Shown here in pieces: positions 1 through 12,776 of a stretch of 64,000 bases of DNA. How positions within the stretch are numbered: position 1 is the first letter of the stretch; the number at the start of each line of letters is the position of its first letter. The stretch spans positions 5,432,814 to 5,496,813 of the forward strand of contig NC_135018.1 in the NCBI RefSeq assembly GCF_051020955.1. The letters are read 5' to 3'. Position numbers and translations under genes: made by a program. The stretch is from Megalopta genalis (taxonomy: Eukaryota > Arthropoda > Insecta > Hymenoptera > Halictidae). The notes under the pieces were generated by a model. The model was given only the letters and a program-made list of their open reading frames with translations. It had not been told where the DNA came from and ran no database searches.

Positions 1-215
1 TTAATGATGATGACGCTGTAAAATCTCACTTAACTCAGTTTTTGGCCGAAAAGGATCAGACTTTCTACGAGCGTGGAATTTTCAAGTTGTCAGAGAGATG
101 GCGAAAGGTCATCGAACAAAATGGAAAATACATTACAGATTAAACTTCGTTCCAAGTAAAAAAAATTGTTTATTTCATTGAACAAATCGGCAATTACTTA
201 GTTGCCAACCCAATA
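1..215 (+). mobile_element. Mariner transposon, 3' end (cut by window edge)
   Basis: Positions 3-143 encode the last 46 residues of a mariner transposase, including TFYERGIFKLSERWRKVIEQ and a TAA stop. After a short spacer comes the 3' inverted repeat at 184-213 (CAATTACTTAGTTGCCAACC), the classic mariner terminus, followed by the TA target duplication. The catalytic DDD part lies outside the window. The visible frame is open. Confidence 0.9.
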
Positions 216-820
216 GATCACAGGAAAATTGTGCTAGCAATTGCATCTGTCGATGGTGTACGCGAACGTTCGGATAATAGAACACGGCGTTAGATTAAAT
301 CCTTGATCAATTTCACAATAAACAGGTTCCAATGTAGTTGCACCATTGTTAATTTTGCAATGAGCACAATATTTGTTGCTGGATGAAATGAATTCAGTTT
401 AGTTGATCTCGATGAGAATTTCGAAAATGTAATTGGTTCGTCAGAAATCAATGATCCGCTGGTATTTACGTGAAATAATGTTGTAATATAATGAGCGAAC
501 TTAGTTGGACAGCGTCGATAATTTTTGTGAACGTTGCTTCAAAACAAGTATGTATGTATATCCGTCGAGTTATTGTAGAACATTGTGAAAACTTTTACAA
601 TTAATTTCTTCATTGATAATCTGAAGACAGGGGATTTTTAAGCAGAATAAAAGATTGAGATTTATTTTTTATAATTTGTTTTTTTTTCTTTAATACTAAT
701 TAACAGTGAACTTATTGTTTCTCGAAATTAGTAATGACGATCATTTGTTGCACCACCGACTCGAATTTGTTTACGGCAGAAACAAATATCGGTCGGTCTC
801 GAGTCTTTCCGAGTAAAAAA
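216..820. other. No gene seen
   Basis: AT-rich DNA following the mariner end; no convincing frame or repeat. Confidence 0.6.
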
Positions 821-889
821 TTGTATAAAATTGTATAAAATTGTATAAAATTGTATAAAATTGTATAAAATTGTACAAAATTGTATACT
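821..889. repeat. 10-bp tandem array (TTGTATAAAA)n
   Basis: Seven consecutive units; the sixth reads TTGTACAAAA and the last is partly diverged. Confidence 0.95.
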
Positions 890-1447
890 CCGATTAACAT
901 TGTTATTTGAAAATAAGACACGTAGCGGAACATCGACCGGTTCGAGGAGCAGCCGCTGTCTGTCGGTAGACGCACGTGGAAAACAAACACTAATAATGGG
1001 ATTAATATGAGGCGGCTGGTTGACGGCGATAACGAAAATTGATTTCACCCTCGTGCCCTTCCCGCTCCCTCCCCTCGTTACTTGTTCAACCGTGCTCCTC
1101 GGTGCTCACCCCCGGTATGGGGATTCCATTCGAACGCGTTGACGTTTCATGGGACACTGCGCAAAACCGGCGACACGCCTCTTTTCTATTGGCACGGCCT
1201 GCCGACGATAATTCTTCTACGTGCTCGACCATATTCCATTCCCGTTAGGTTTCTCCCGTGTTACCTTGCTCGCTTTTTCCTACCGCAGTTTTCTCATGAT
1301 AGCGGCAGCATAATCGTTATTCTACCCTCGTGTTCCGAAAATCGTCAACGCCTGGCGTTTCGATGTGTGCTAGCAAAATTGTAGCAATTTTTGTGAACCT
1401 TCTCGTGACAATATAAAATTCATATCTATTTGAATTTTCCCTATTTC

Positions 1448-2010
1448 AAATAAATTAATTAGTATCCTCGATGAGTTGGTAAAATAAGATTCCATTTGTG
1501 GGGAAGCTGGTATCGATTTTTAATTAAATTTTTTCTCTTTTTGAGACAATTCCCATTTTTAATTAAACTGTCTCTTTTTTAAATAAATTAACGAGGTTCA
1601 TTGTTGAGCTAATAAAATAGGATTCCGTTTATGGTGGAATTGGTGCCCATTTTTAATTAAATTGTCTCTTTCGTGAATAAATTAGTGAGCGTTCTTGTTC
1701 GGTTAATAAATTAGGGTTTTATATATGATGGAACTATTATCCATTTTTAATTAAACTATCACTTCTTTTTTTAATAAATTAATGGGTGTCCTTGTTGACT
1801 TAGTAAAATAAAATTTTATTTATGGTGAAGCTGGTATCCATTATTAATTAAATTGTCCCTTTTAGAGACAATTCCTATTTTGAATTAAACTGTCTTTATT
1901 TTAAATAAATTAATAGGGTTCATTGTTGAGTCAGCAGAATAGGATTCCATTTATGGCGGAATTTGGTATCCATTTTTAATTAAATTGTCTCTTTTGAGAC
2001 GATCCTAAAA
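1448..2010. repeat. AT-rich satellite with alternating 94 and 133 bp units
   Basis: Five diverged units begin near 1448, 1581, 1675, 1772 and 1902. Each contains AAATAAATTAA, a GTTGA-type core, AAATAGGATTCC and GGTATCCATTTTTAATTAAA. Long units carry an extra block of about 38 bp containing GAGACAATTCC. Confidence 0.85.
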
Positions 2011-5000
2011 TTCTAAGTAACTAAGGAAAAGAACAATCCAGCAAGATACATACATACATATAACGATTGCTCAACCAAACGTTCCGAGCAAAGTTGGAAA
2101 TAAAGTTTAGTATATTGTCATAATCTGTTTCCAAAATGTTCTTTTTATCAGAACGAAGTTCCCCCATGTAATTAAATGTATATTCTAACGTCATTGTTTA
2201 CATCAATGAACTTTTATTCCCGACTGGATTCCAAGCAAACAAGTAATTAGTTAAAACGATCTAAATATTGACATGCGTTAAGAGCTATAATAGCTTTATT
2301 TAGAATCATAATCACATTAACTGATATAAGACTCTATAAGGTATTGCTCTTAAGCAATTCACTTCGAGCCGCTGATAACGAGTTACGTGATACTACGACG
2401 CTGTTTTGCGTATCGATCGCCAACAATCGAATAGAAATTTATCGTAATTCGATGACTGTACGAGTACGTTTCACGGACCCTGTTTAATACCTAATTCCTA
2501 TTCGTTGACACGCACAAATTGAGCTGTGTGTTGCCAAACCTGTGGGAAACCGCTACAAAACCCACCACGACCCCGCGCGACTTTTTGCTGCGATTATTGC
2601 TGCGGCTCGTATTTAGGGTGATCGTTTTCATCCGATGGGAATTTTGGTCGACACGTTTAACTTATCAAAGAAAATAAATCAGATTTCTTCTCTTCGTAAC
2701 ATAATGGCCATTGTCGTTACAAAATTAGGAAAAAAAATTATTCAATCCCTAAACAATATCTCCTACTTTTTCATAAATACATGGCGTCACAGTCTGATAT
2801 TAGAATTTTCTTTATATTTTCTAATACTCAGATCGATATTTCTAAGATCGTTATATTTTTTAAATATTTTCTTAACCTCAGGACGCTTAAGTGAAAAATG
2901 TCTATAGAATTTATGAAGATTTTTTCAAAGAGTAATTTCTGTAGAAAGTAAATATTCTGGTTTTGTGTCAGAAAAGAAGTATTTAATTATTTTAAGCAAT
3001 ATATTAGATTATAAATATATTCTATGAACATTCTATAGAACAAATATTTTTAGCATTTTCGGGGTTGTGTTAACAAATCGGTACCCATGCTGAATCAGTT
3101 AATTTTTCTTAACAAAATGAAAAGTATACTAAACGTGCTAAAAGGAATTTAGCACCTTTACTACGTTTCTGTATTTGCTTATTGTAAAAAGGGACTTTTA
3201 CATTAAAAATGCACCGTACCTGATACGTCGGTATATGTTTATTTGTAATTCACCACACACTCTCGCCACAATAGTGTCGCATAGCATATGCGGTCGCAAT
3301 GAAGGATTAGAGAAGACTGAAAAAAGCAACCCCCTTGAAGGGTGCGATTGTGGCACGCGACTCCATTCGAGGGTGACACACGTGTCATTTATACGCCTTT
3401 TATTTCCAGATTAAGGTGTAGATAAAGTTCAAAAGTGGGATCCTAATAGCGGCATTAAAAAAGTCTACTAAATATAAATGCTTTCACTATTAATAACATT
3501 TTTGTACATTTTCGCAGTAACACCAACAAACTACCAAAAAATTAAAAAAATTTAATGATAAGCATATTAACAAAAATTAGAAAACATTGAACTTATCTTA
3601 GAGCCAGTAAATTTCAAACTCTGATCGCTGTTTTAAGAGTCATTGAATTAATTATGGAAGCAAATGCAATTTATTTATTTCTATTTATTTTTATTTATTT
3701 CATTTATTTATTGTATTTACTTACATTCCTTATTTTAATTTTATTTTGGCTTGTCGATAAAAAAGTGTAAAAATAGTTTGTAAAAATGGAATCTATATTT
3801 TGCTATATTAATGTTTAATCAATGTTACAAATATTATTATGGAGCCACAAACAATAAAGCAACGGTTACGTTGATGATAATGATATCTCTACTTATGTTA
3901 TGATTACATAAAAGATTTTTGTGTGAACTTTTAAGTGAAAAATAAGCAGGTGCTATTCAAAAAGATATGTTCTTGCTTTTAAGGATTTTTGACTAGTTCT
4001 AGATATTGTTTTAGACAGAAACGGGTAAGAAAGCGAATGTAACGAAGTGATTCTGTCGTTATCTCTATGGACGCTCATGACTTTTGTCTCCACCTCCTTC
4101 CTGTCCCATCCATTGACATCTGCCTCGAAGATGCTTCCCACACAATTCAAGAACAAATAACATCGCCTCTTGCCTTATCTAATCTGCCTTGTTATCGTCC
4201 ACGCGATATGATTTATTTATTTATTTTTTCCGTGTTTCGTTTCAGAGCTATTCTGCGATGTGTCAATTATTTAAATAACACAAATATTAACACATGTTTT
4301 CTTTTTCCTCGGCGTACAATGATACTTAGGAAACAACTATAAAGCAACTAATCTATTTTCGTAAATTATGCTGTTGCATTCTATTCTTTGCTAGCATGAA
4401 GCAATCATTTGTTTACAGACGTCCAAGCAGTTTTCGAAATCTGTACAACCGTTTAAATGGAATTAAACAAATAATTTCTCTTCATATACCTTGATTCAGT
4501 ATTTTATTCTCTTCTAGAAAAATACCACCATCTTTTTAATAAATCGTGTACTATATTCTCGAAATACGTATAGTTTTTTTAAACGGAATTAAACAACTAA
4601 TTTCTCTTTGTATTATGAATTATTTTATCATTTTATTTTTTCTAGAAAAATGTTATCACCTTTTAAAAAAGTCATCTAAAATCGTCGATTTTGTATTTTA
4701 TTCTTCCTTGGAAAAGTGTCTCGTTGTTTTCACATAATTTTGCGAGTCTCAGAATTTGTATAGTCCCTCGGATGAAATTAAATTGGCTCCCACGCAGATT
4801 GGCTAGTAATGGCGCTCGAATGAACACGATCGTAGATTTAATCATTTAATCGGGATCGCGACGACGACACCTCCCTTCCGGTTCATCTCCCCGGAAAATC
4901 TGTAGCACCCTCCGGAGGTGTCACAATAAAACAGCCCGTGGCTGGTGGCCACTTGACAACGGGTGGTCCTCGATAACTCTCACCCTTAATGTATATTAAA

Positions 5001-5244
5001 CAAGGCTCCCTTTTTTCGCTGCGTTCCCGTTGCCCGGTGACTTTTTCGGGCACGGCTAATAAGAATCTAATTGTTTGGGAACTCTCGGAGTTGACTTCTC
5101 TGTCAGCGGAATTTTTGATCTTACTTAGAAAATTCGTATATTTGCGTCAATCGAGTTCATAGAATTTAAGAGAGCAACAAATAACACGTTTGACTACGCA
5201 ACTAATTGAAGAAAATTTTAAACACTCAACGTATTTGCAGAGTT
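2011..5244. other. No gene seen; AT-rich
   Basis: Only simple TTTA-rich tracts (near 3665-3720) and a GC-richer patch near 4850-5050. The open frames are short and unlike any family I know. Confidence 0.6.
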
Positions 5245-5437
5245 CAGTAAATTCTCCCTAATTGACGATCAGATTGTACACATAAATGGACGATTTGGAA
5301 AGGCGAGATACGATTATTCGAGCCTTGCAAACAACAACTATAAAAACGAACCGTAAGGCTCGAATAATCATATCTCCTATTCCCAAATTGTCCATTTTTT
5401 TTGCACAATCTGAGCGTCAAATAGGGAGTATTTACTG
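5245..5437. mobile_element. Palindromic MITE, family 2
   Basis: The ends CAGTAAATTCTCCCTAATTG and its imperfect inverse form long inverted repeats, with an inner repeat CGATTATTCGAGCCTTGCA. Related copies lie at 35951-36152 and 58536-58717. Confidence 0.8.
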
Positions 5438-6179
5438 CATACATGCATCTGCATGCATTTACAATATTTGCAGAATTTTAGAATACAAGATGACATTTAT
5501 TAATAACGATTTTAATTCAGTTTTACAACAAGGAGTTTTCTAGCGGAGAAATTAATCCTTATGTTTGTAAAATAATGTACGAAAGTGGCAGTTCGCCTAT
5601 GTTTTCCTTAACCTGATGAATTTATTTAATTGAATTGTCAAGTTGCAAATGATACAAAATGTTTCTTATTAACACTTAACCTACCGAGCACTAAAAAGTT
5701 TTGTTATAATTTATGTTCGACTTAAGGAATTTATTCCTGTGAATTATTCCCTTCAGTGTTAAACTGCGAATTTTCATACAGTCAGGGATTTAAATAAAAA
5801 CTCAATAAGAATTTATTCACCTAAAATAATAATAATTATTATTGAATGGCATTTTCTTATTATCGAAGGATCTCAATTCAGACAAGTGTTTCTCTGTTCG
5901 TAATTTGTTGTTCACCTTTTGAGGTAGAAGTTCTCGGGAGTGGCTAATAAACTGTTCAATTGTAAGCAAATATTTTCGCTGTTCCGACGTATTTGCGATA
6001 TGTCTATAGGTATACCCGAGGGGTCTAACAGCGACCTAAGGGTCTCCGAGCAGCAGAGGGATGCTGGATACGTGTGGAAACAGTATGGGACGGTCCGGAG
6101 AGGAGCTCCACCCATGAGGCCTGCGCTCCGCCTTCGCAAAATTCATTTTCCCGGGGGTTGTACCGCACTTTCTATTAGT

Positions 6180-6353
6180 TAAATCGGCCCGTCTGGAGTC
6201 GTCGGTCGGTTTAACGCCAGCTACAATCGTAACCCGGACGAATCTGTCAGTAAAGTGGCTCTTCGGCGGTCGTGACACCCGAAACTTGCGTTTAATATTT
6301 TTGCCGGTCGTGAATGGTGCGCGATTGTGAACCGAACTTACACGTGAATAATG
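6180..6353 (+). other. HLH3B: Probable 5' UTR exon of the HLH3B gene ending in the start codon
   Basis: A relatively GC-rich stretch ends in ATG directly followed by a good donor (GTAAGC, from 6354). Joining it to the acceptor at 7695 (AATTCCAG) gives ATG-TCG-ATG-TTG-ACG in frame. The 5' limit is a guess. Confidence 0.5.
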
Positions 6354-9300
6354 GTAAGCTATTGCGGCACGATCAAATTTCGATATATGATCGCGTTAAG
6401 GCCTCAAGGACGATGTCTATGCAACGTACGGACTCTCATGCCCTTCCCGTATGTATGGGTGATATTTATAATCGCCCATAAAATACTCAAAACAAATGGC
6501 ACAGAGAGATTTTGCACAAACTCTTCGGATATATCGCAGTGCATAAAAAATAAAATGCTATGAAAGGGAGAAATCGTTTCACAGCACGATGGTACCGTAA
6601 CCATGATTTACCGTCGTCCTTGATGGCTCAAGAATATGTTGACGATATCAATTACGAGGATTGTGGTGTTTGTTTGGTGAGAAGGTTAAATTGACATCAA
6701 ACATCATCAACGCTTAAACTGTCCAACAAATCAGGTCCTTGATGAGTGTCTTTCTTAACTATCCGTTGTTCCTTGACGAGTACCGCGGTTGTCATTTCAA
6801 TTTTGGTGAACGTTATCGTTCTGGATCATTTCACCGTTTCAGTTCACGGTAATGTTCGTTCTGTAAACAGAAAATCAGACAAACTGGATTCTAGCTTTCA
6901 CTGCATTCGAGTTCTCACTTTGCTAAACATCTTCCTGCTTAAATTATCTACTGCGTGAAAGATGATTTAATCGATTTTACTGTCTAAAAAAGGAGTCTAA
7001 CAAGCTAGGACTTCGACAAGTGTTATTCTAACTAGACCGTAGACTCCATGAGCGTATTTATGGCAAAGCAAAAATTCGTGACATGAAAAAAGGATTTATA
7101 TTTGTATTAAATACCGAAAGCATTTTTAGTCGAACTTCGCTGAAATAAATCTCATAATCAACGAAGGAGATTATTCGCGCCATTCCGTATTAAAAAATAA
7201 GCAGTGATAAACGGGAAATCGCGAAAGGTTCGGCATCCTAATTTTGACTGTGCCAAAGGGTTGGCATTTTGATGAACGTCTCCACTGAACGATTCCACAG
7301 TGTCAAAGTAGCTTCGATCGCGCTTATTACACAAGAAGGAAGCTTCCAGGAGGGAAGAGAAATTCCTCGACGTTAACATTCGACCGATCAAGCATCGCAG
7401 TTGACAAACGCAAGTCACAAAGACCACGAAACACAGCAATTGACACGCATATCTGCTGAATGTCAGGGACAATAGAAGCAAGAGGGGGTGTGATACGAGC
7501 ATCCTGTTGGCGCTATGTAGGCTAATTTCGTCCGCGATAATATGACCAGATTTCTCGGGGCTTTTGTCATCGGCCAGTTAATCGTGTCACGCGGATCGAA
7601 AACCTTTTAAAATCGACTCGAAACTTTAAACGCGGTCGTTGAAACGAACGAGTCGCTGTGCAAACAGTCCAAGGAGAATTATTCTCAAATTCCAGTCGAT
7701 GTTGACGTACAACGGCTGTTCCGGTGGAACCGTGGACACAGAGAACGGTTCACCAGCCGAGTCTTTGCTCTCTGCCGAAGGAGAACTTGCCGAGGAGGTC
7801 GGGGATTCACCAGAAACACCCAGAGACACTGAAGAGGAGGCGACATTGTCCGATGAATTTTACTCGCACGACACCGACGAAGAAGACGATCAAGGAAAGA
7901 AGCGACGGGATCGGACTAACTCCGTGAGATAATTTTTCATTCAGTGTTAACAAAAAATCTCCTTCTTCCAGTACAAGTTCAAATATAGTCAATTTTTGCG
8001 ACGGTTGTTTTAGACTAGGCTCTCTTCTGACATGTACGAAAAGATTTTATCTGCAAGAATCACATATGTTAGAAAAGATGTACCTAGAACTGAATTGAGA
8101 CAGTGAAGAAATACAATTCTGTATTTTTTCTCTCCATGAGTGGATCAAAAGTAGCTCTACATTTGACTGGCTAATTGCTATCTCTGTGTTTGTGTATTTT
8201 AAGTGTATATTCTTCTGTTCAGTCTTTGGAAAAGTTCATTTTTATCGACGGTGTAAATTATATAAAATTATTCAATTTGATTATATTCACTGAAAAAATC
8301 GTGTAAAATTATTCAATCTTAACGTACTGATATTGCGGGTGCAAGCAAACCCCGGAAGTTTAGGCGAATTTACAATTCGGTGAACCGATTGTTGAGGTCA
8401 AGAATATGAAATATTTAAAAAAGTTATTTAACAAGAAGATTTATAAAAACTTTACAGAAACGAAAATTTAAGGGAACTTGTAGTGTATGTTGATTTAATT
8501 TGATACTATATTTTTAAATCTAGTATTCTGACACATGATCTTTGATATTCTCACTGTAATTTATTTTACCAGCATTCAACTAATTTCGTAGCTAGACGGT
8601 ATTTCGCCCACGGGAGGTAGTCATCTTGGATCGCCGACGCTTCGTGTCGGAACCTTAGGCGTTCGAAAATTATTTACAAACAGTAGAGAACGTTGGAGAC
8701 AGCAAAATGTCAGCGGCGCTTTCGCCGAGCTTCGAAAATTGGTGCCTACTCATCCTCCGGACAAGAAGCTGTCTAAAAATGAGATTTTACGATTGGCGAT
8801 ACGGTAACTTGTTTTTTGATACTCTAGAAACTTTCATTCTTAGAAAAATCAAAATCAGATAAATCTATTTTATTTATTCACTTAATACTTGCCTTTCGGC
8901 TTTGGATGACTTCCGATTTGTATAATTTCGTTACATAATTAAAATCTACAGTGGCCCACAAAAGTGTTTGTACACATTTTAAAACACAATAACTTTTTGA
9001 AAACTGTACTAAGTGACTGGAATTTTTTTTAGATGACAGAGAGACTAGTCTACTAGACGATGACTAAAAAGCTTTTTTTTTTAATTTAGCTATTATTTAG
9101 AATGAAAAAAATTGGAAGTCCCCGTTTTTTTAACTTTTTTATCTGAGCCTATAACGAAAATTTAAAAAATGCCTTTTGTAGTTCGTTTGTAGTTAGTAAA
9201 AGTTCAAGTCAATTAGTCCAGTTTTAAAATAGTTATTTGCGTTTTAAAAGCTGTATGAAAACTTTTGTGTGCCACTGTATAATAAATTACTAGTACTCTA

Positions 9301-11153
9301 AAAGTAACAATAAAAACAAAATATTACTATCAAGGTCTCATTGTATTTAAACTTATTCTTTGGTCGAATATTCTTAAATTAAGTGCATATATATCTATAC
9401 AGGGTGTCCCATAATTACGTTAACACTTGCAAAGGATTGATTCCTGAAGTCATTTGAAGTAACTTTTTCCTTAGCGAAAATGCAGTCCGCGGCTTTGTTT
9501 ACGAGTTATTAATGAAAAACGGGCGTTAACATAATTATGGGCACCTTGTATGTATAACAATATTCCAATATTCTAATATTTTATTCTAATTAGAAACATG
9601 GTTCGTCCTCTTTCTCCTTCCCAGAAAAATCTATCATGTAGCTAGCAGTTAAAATCCGATGACTACGCGAATAAAACTCTATTCACTTCGTCATCGATTT
9701 TTAGCTAATCAATCCATAATCACTTTTTCACCCAACTGTCACAAACCTCCATTGACATTAGAATTACCAAACCAGTTAAAATGATTCTTTTCTTTTACAA
9801 TCCCTGATACTGTAAGAAATGTTTTTGGCAGAAATTTTAATACGAACTTCTTCATTCGAGCGCATATTATAATAAAAATCGCAGGAAGTTTAAATTAATC
9901 CAATCTTGATATTGCTATAAAATAATATACAGTAGCTCACGAAAGTATTCGGACGCCTTTTAAAACGCAATAACTTTTTTAAAACTGGACTAATTTCGAT
10001 GAAATTTTCAGCACGCATATAAGTTACCGAGATCTATGAGAGGCATTTTTTATATTTTCGTTATAGGCTCAGATAAAAAAGTTAAAAAGAACGAGAGTTT
10101 TTTTTATTTTCTTTTGTCATTCCAAGTAATAGCAAAATTTAAAAAAGGCATTTTGGTCATCGTCGGCTAGACTAGTTCCGCTGTCATCTAAAAAAAATTC
10201 AAGTCTCTTAGTCCAGTTTTAAAAAAGTTATTGCGTTTTAAGAGGCGTCCGAATACTTTCGTGAGCTACTGTATGTATCACATTGTTATTATATATATAT
10301 ATATATACACACATTTAGGACTCGGTACTTGTAATATTAACAATTATGGTTTTTCAGGTATATAAGGCTGTTAAGCAATGTCCTTGAATGGCAAAAAGCG
10401 CAGGACCGTAACGAGATCACTCAACACGAGGTGCGAATTAAGTGTGAGCCAGCGTTCAATGCCCAAAACTCGACAGCCTACACCAGCAAGCCGTCGGTGA
10501 CTTTCCTGAAGCAAGAGAAGCACGCCGCCGAAAACCACAACACCTACAGAACGAACTTTTCCGTGCAAAAACAAGTACAACACCCGGTGTCACATATTAC
10601 GTGCGACAAAAACGGCAACAACCTGCTAATGATCGCACCCGGTGGTCACAACATCACCACCACGGTAAATAGAAGGAGCGCGACACCTTCGACCATCGGC
10701 CAGAACAATTTCTCACCTGGTCCGCTGACGAATGGAAGCCTGATCCGGCCACCACGACCTACGACCTTCCCGAAGTCGCCTCAAATCGGCGTGCAAGCTA
10801 TGACCGGCCCTAACATCTTGAACTGCTCCCAGAGCTCGCTCTTGAACAACAACAACAACAACAGCAGCAACAGCAGCAGCAGCAACAATAACAACAACAC
10901 CAACAACATCAACAACAACAACAACGTCGTGGCCCCGGCGAACGTGTCGAGCTCAGAAGGTCCTCAGAAACTCCGTGGTCAGAAGAGGTTGAAGATAGAG
11001 ATGGAGGACGACGAACAGCCTGGTCAGGGAAGAGACTGCACTTTGCCTTCGTCTGGCCACAACAGCGCGGTTCGTAAAAGAGTGAAAGTTACCTTCGTCA
11101 AGGACTCGAATCCGCCTTACCGTGGTGACTTCCGGAACCCCGACCGGAAGTAG
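6351..11153 (+). CDS. HLH3B: TAL1/SCL-family bHLH transcription factor, four coding exons
   Basis: Spliced coding segments are 6351-6353, 7696-7923, 8592-8803 and 10358-11153 (1239 nt, 412 aa), and all junction phases agree. Residues from about 101 to 160 form the bHLH: basic region around NSRERWRQQN, helix 1 with GAFAELRKLVPTHPPDKK, then LSKNEILRLAIRYIRLLSN. This is the signature of TAL1/LYL1 proteins, which bind E-boxes as heterodimers with E-proteins such as Daughterless; Drosophila HLH3B is the fly member. The N-terminal exon is acidic and ends in a basic KKRRDR patch. The C-terminal exon is long and disordered, with an Asn/Ser run at residues 311-337 encoded by AAC/AGC repeats, and a basic C-terminus. 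The start ATG is the last codon of the first exon (ATG then GTAAGC); a second in-frame ATG lies two codons later, at 7699. Role by homology: a tissue-specific nuclear regulator. The identity is firm; the one-codon first exon is inferred from phase. Confidence 0.92.
7696..7923 (+). CDS. HLH3B: HLH3B coding exon 2 (acidic N-terminal region)
   Basis: The acceptor is AATTCCAG and the donor is CC|GTGAGA. It encodes residues 2-77, rich in Glu, Asp and Ser, with dense acidic runs and a basic cluster near the end. It ends in phase 0, matching the next exon. Confidence 0.85.
8592..8803 (+). CDS. HLH3B: HLH3B coding exon 3 (bHLH core)
   Basis: The exon follows TTTCGTAG and ends at ACG|GTAACT, splitting an Arg codon. 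It carries the whole basic region, helix 1, the loop and the start of helix 2. An intron within helix 2, just after LRLAI, divides the bHLH. Confidence 0.95.
8949..9277. mobile_element. TA-flanked MITE, family 1 copy a
   Basis: 329 bp with ends CAGTGGCCCACAAAAGT and ACTTTTGTGTGCCACTG, flanked by TA. Inner repeats extend the match (TTTTAAAACACAATAACTT). It lies in the HLH3B intron between exons 3 and 4. Confidence 0.88.
9400..9548. mobile_element. Short TA-flanked MITE with CAGGGTGTCCCATAATTA ends
   Basis: 149 bp. The left end is CAGGGTGTCCCATAATTA and the right end is the inverse of CAAGGTGCCCATAATTATG, with TA on both sides. It lies in the HLH3B intron. Confidence 0.85.
9930..10271. mobile_element. 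TA-flanked MITE, family 1 copy b, long inverted repeats
   Basis: 342 bp with near-perfect inverted repeats of about 65 bp, starting CAGTAGCTCACGAAAGTATT, and TA at both ends. The core contains GTTATAGGCTCAGATAAAAA and CATTCCAAGTAATAGCAAAA, shared with diverged fragments elsewhere. It lies in the HLH3B intron. Confidence 0.92.
10358..11153 (+). CDS. HLH3B: HLH3B last coding exon (end of helix 2 and disordered C-terminus)
   Basis: The acceptor is GGTTTTTCAG. The exon starts by completing Arg and continues YIRLLSNVLEW, the end of helix 2. It then encodes about 255 residues of low-complexity sequence with an Asn/Ser homopolymer run, and stops with TAG at 11151. The following several hundred bases are probably 3' UTR. 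Confidence 0.93.
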
Positions 11154-12567
11154 AAGAGCCGGAAACGCGAACGTTGGAACAGCGGTGTCGGTCGTGACTA
11201 TTTTCTACGAATAGGCGATCGACGTTCTTGAAAGTAGTAATGCTAAGCGCCGATCTTGACTTCGGGGGGATCAAGTTTTCGCGCTGAGAACGTTTGAATG
11301 TGTTCGCCCTTTTTTCTTTTAATAAGAAGGATTACAACGTTTGTTTACGGTCAGAATGGACAGATAAATTATAATATAAACTATAATTAGTGAGCTTGTG
11401 CCATAAATGTGCTGGTCTTGGGAAAGCAACTTTGTTTAATACAATGCCGTAACGAATATGCGAAACGCAATAGGTTTAAGAAGTATTAATATTCAGATAT
11501 GCAACGTCGCAGTTATAAATCGTCGTAGAGAGTCGACAGTGGCAACAGAGAGCAGAAAGATGCATTATTTATGTAATGTTGTGCTGAAGAAGTAATATTT
11601 TGTTTCTTTCGAAGGTGTCCTTGCGACGTAAAGATTCGTTTCTGACGTACCTAACGAAGCTAATTCATTACACCAAATTAAATTCCGCAAGTATACAGTG
11701 ATTACAGCTTGAAAACATTTTTAAAAGTTGATAATAGAAGAAGTTTTAAAATAAACGACGGGTCCTTTTTATATACCGCAACAGAATTTTCTTTAATTTT
11801 AATTTCTCTGAATTCATGTACAGAATTGGCATGAAATCTGCTATTTGAATAGCTAACGTAATATTCTGACACAGAAATGTTCAGGCGAATTTTCTGCATC
11901 CGTTTTATTCGATGAAAGTTGATTTATTGTTTAAACTAGAAAGTACAAATGATTCTTACCATTTTTATCGTAAGATATAGTGCAGAATCCGGCACGAATC
12001 ATCTGCTCTGGAAATATAAAACAGCGTCAGTACACGTAGTGGCAGAACGTTGAAACTGTTTACCAAAATGATTGACTGCTGGTAATTCCGAGGGTTTCGT
12101 AGTCTGGCATCGATGGCGCTATTTGTTCAAGACCTCGGGATTAATTTAATAGATTTAAATTAATGAATTTAAATATATTAAATAAATTAAAATTAAAATT
12201 TTAATGGGTTTATTACCGTTACGTCATCTGCATCAAACTAGAAAATCGCTAGAATTATCATCGAAGGATGATTTTGACGAACAGCTCGAGTGATTTTCCA
12301 CGACGTGTCGCAATCGGAACGCAATTTTTTCAAAGATTTGAATTAGCATAGATTTCTACGACCTACTTAAAAATAATGCATCTTGCTCACTGTAATAATT
12401 TCATCGAAACACTTTGTTACGTATCACATGCATCCTATACCATCGATCATGCGCATCTTTTTGACTTTTGTATTATCTTTACCATGTACTCCCAAAGAAA
12501 AAGAATTACTGTCTTTTTTTTCTCGCGCTATTCGAACCGACTTAAGGGAACATAATCAAGCAATGCG
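11154..12567. other. Downstream of HLH3B: probable 3' UTR then intergenic
   Basis: There is no further coding sequence. The first several hundred bases are probably 3' UTR; AATATAAA and AATAAATT-like strings are too common here to fix a poly(A) site. Confidence 0.5.
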
Positions 12568-12776
12568 TAGACTGCGGATTTTATATATTTATGACAAGAA
12601 TTAATTGATGAAATATGAAATAGTGAGAAGATCGGAAGGAACAAAGAATGTTGACGTACTAATTTCAATTTATAAAGAACAAAAATTCAGTTGAGAAAGA
12701 ACAAAAATTCCACTTGGCTCTCGTGTCTTGCAATCGATGCAGACATTTTTTATTTTGCATAAAGATCCGCAGTCTA
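12568..12776. mobile_element. MITE family GACTGCGG, copy A
   Basis: 209 bp between TA dinucleotides. The left end is GACTGCGGATTTTATATATT and the right end carries GCAATCGATGCAGACATTTT, then TTTTGCATAAAGATCCGCAG. Confidence 0.85.

Noticed and set aside
7639..7698. Earlier start for HLH3B in an upstream open frame
   Set aside because: That frame begins with TTG, and an acceptor (AATTCCAG) lies just before 7696; ATG at 6351 or 7699 is better supported.
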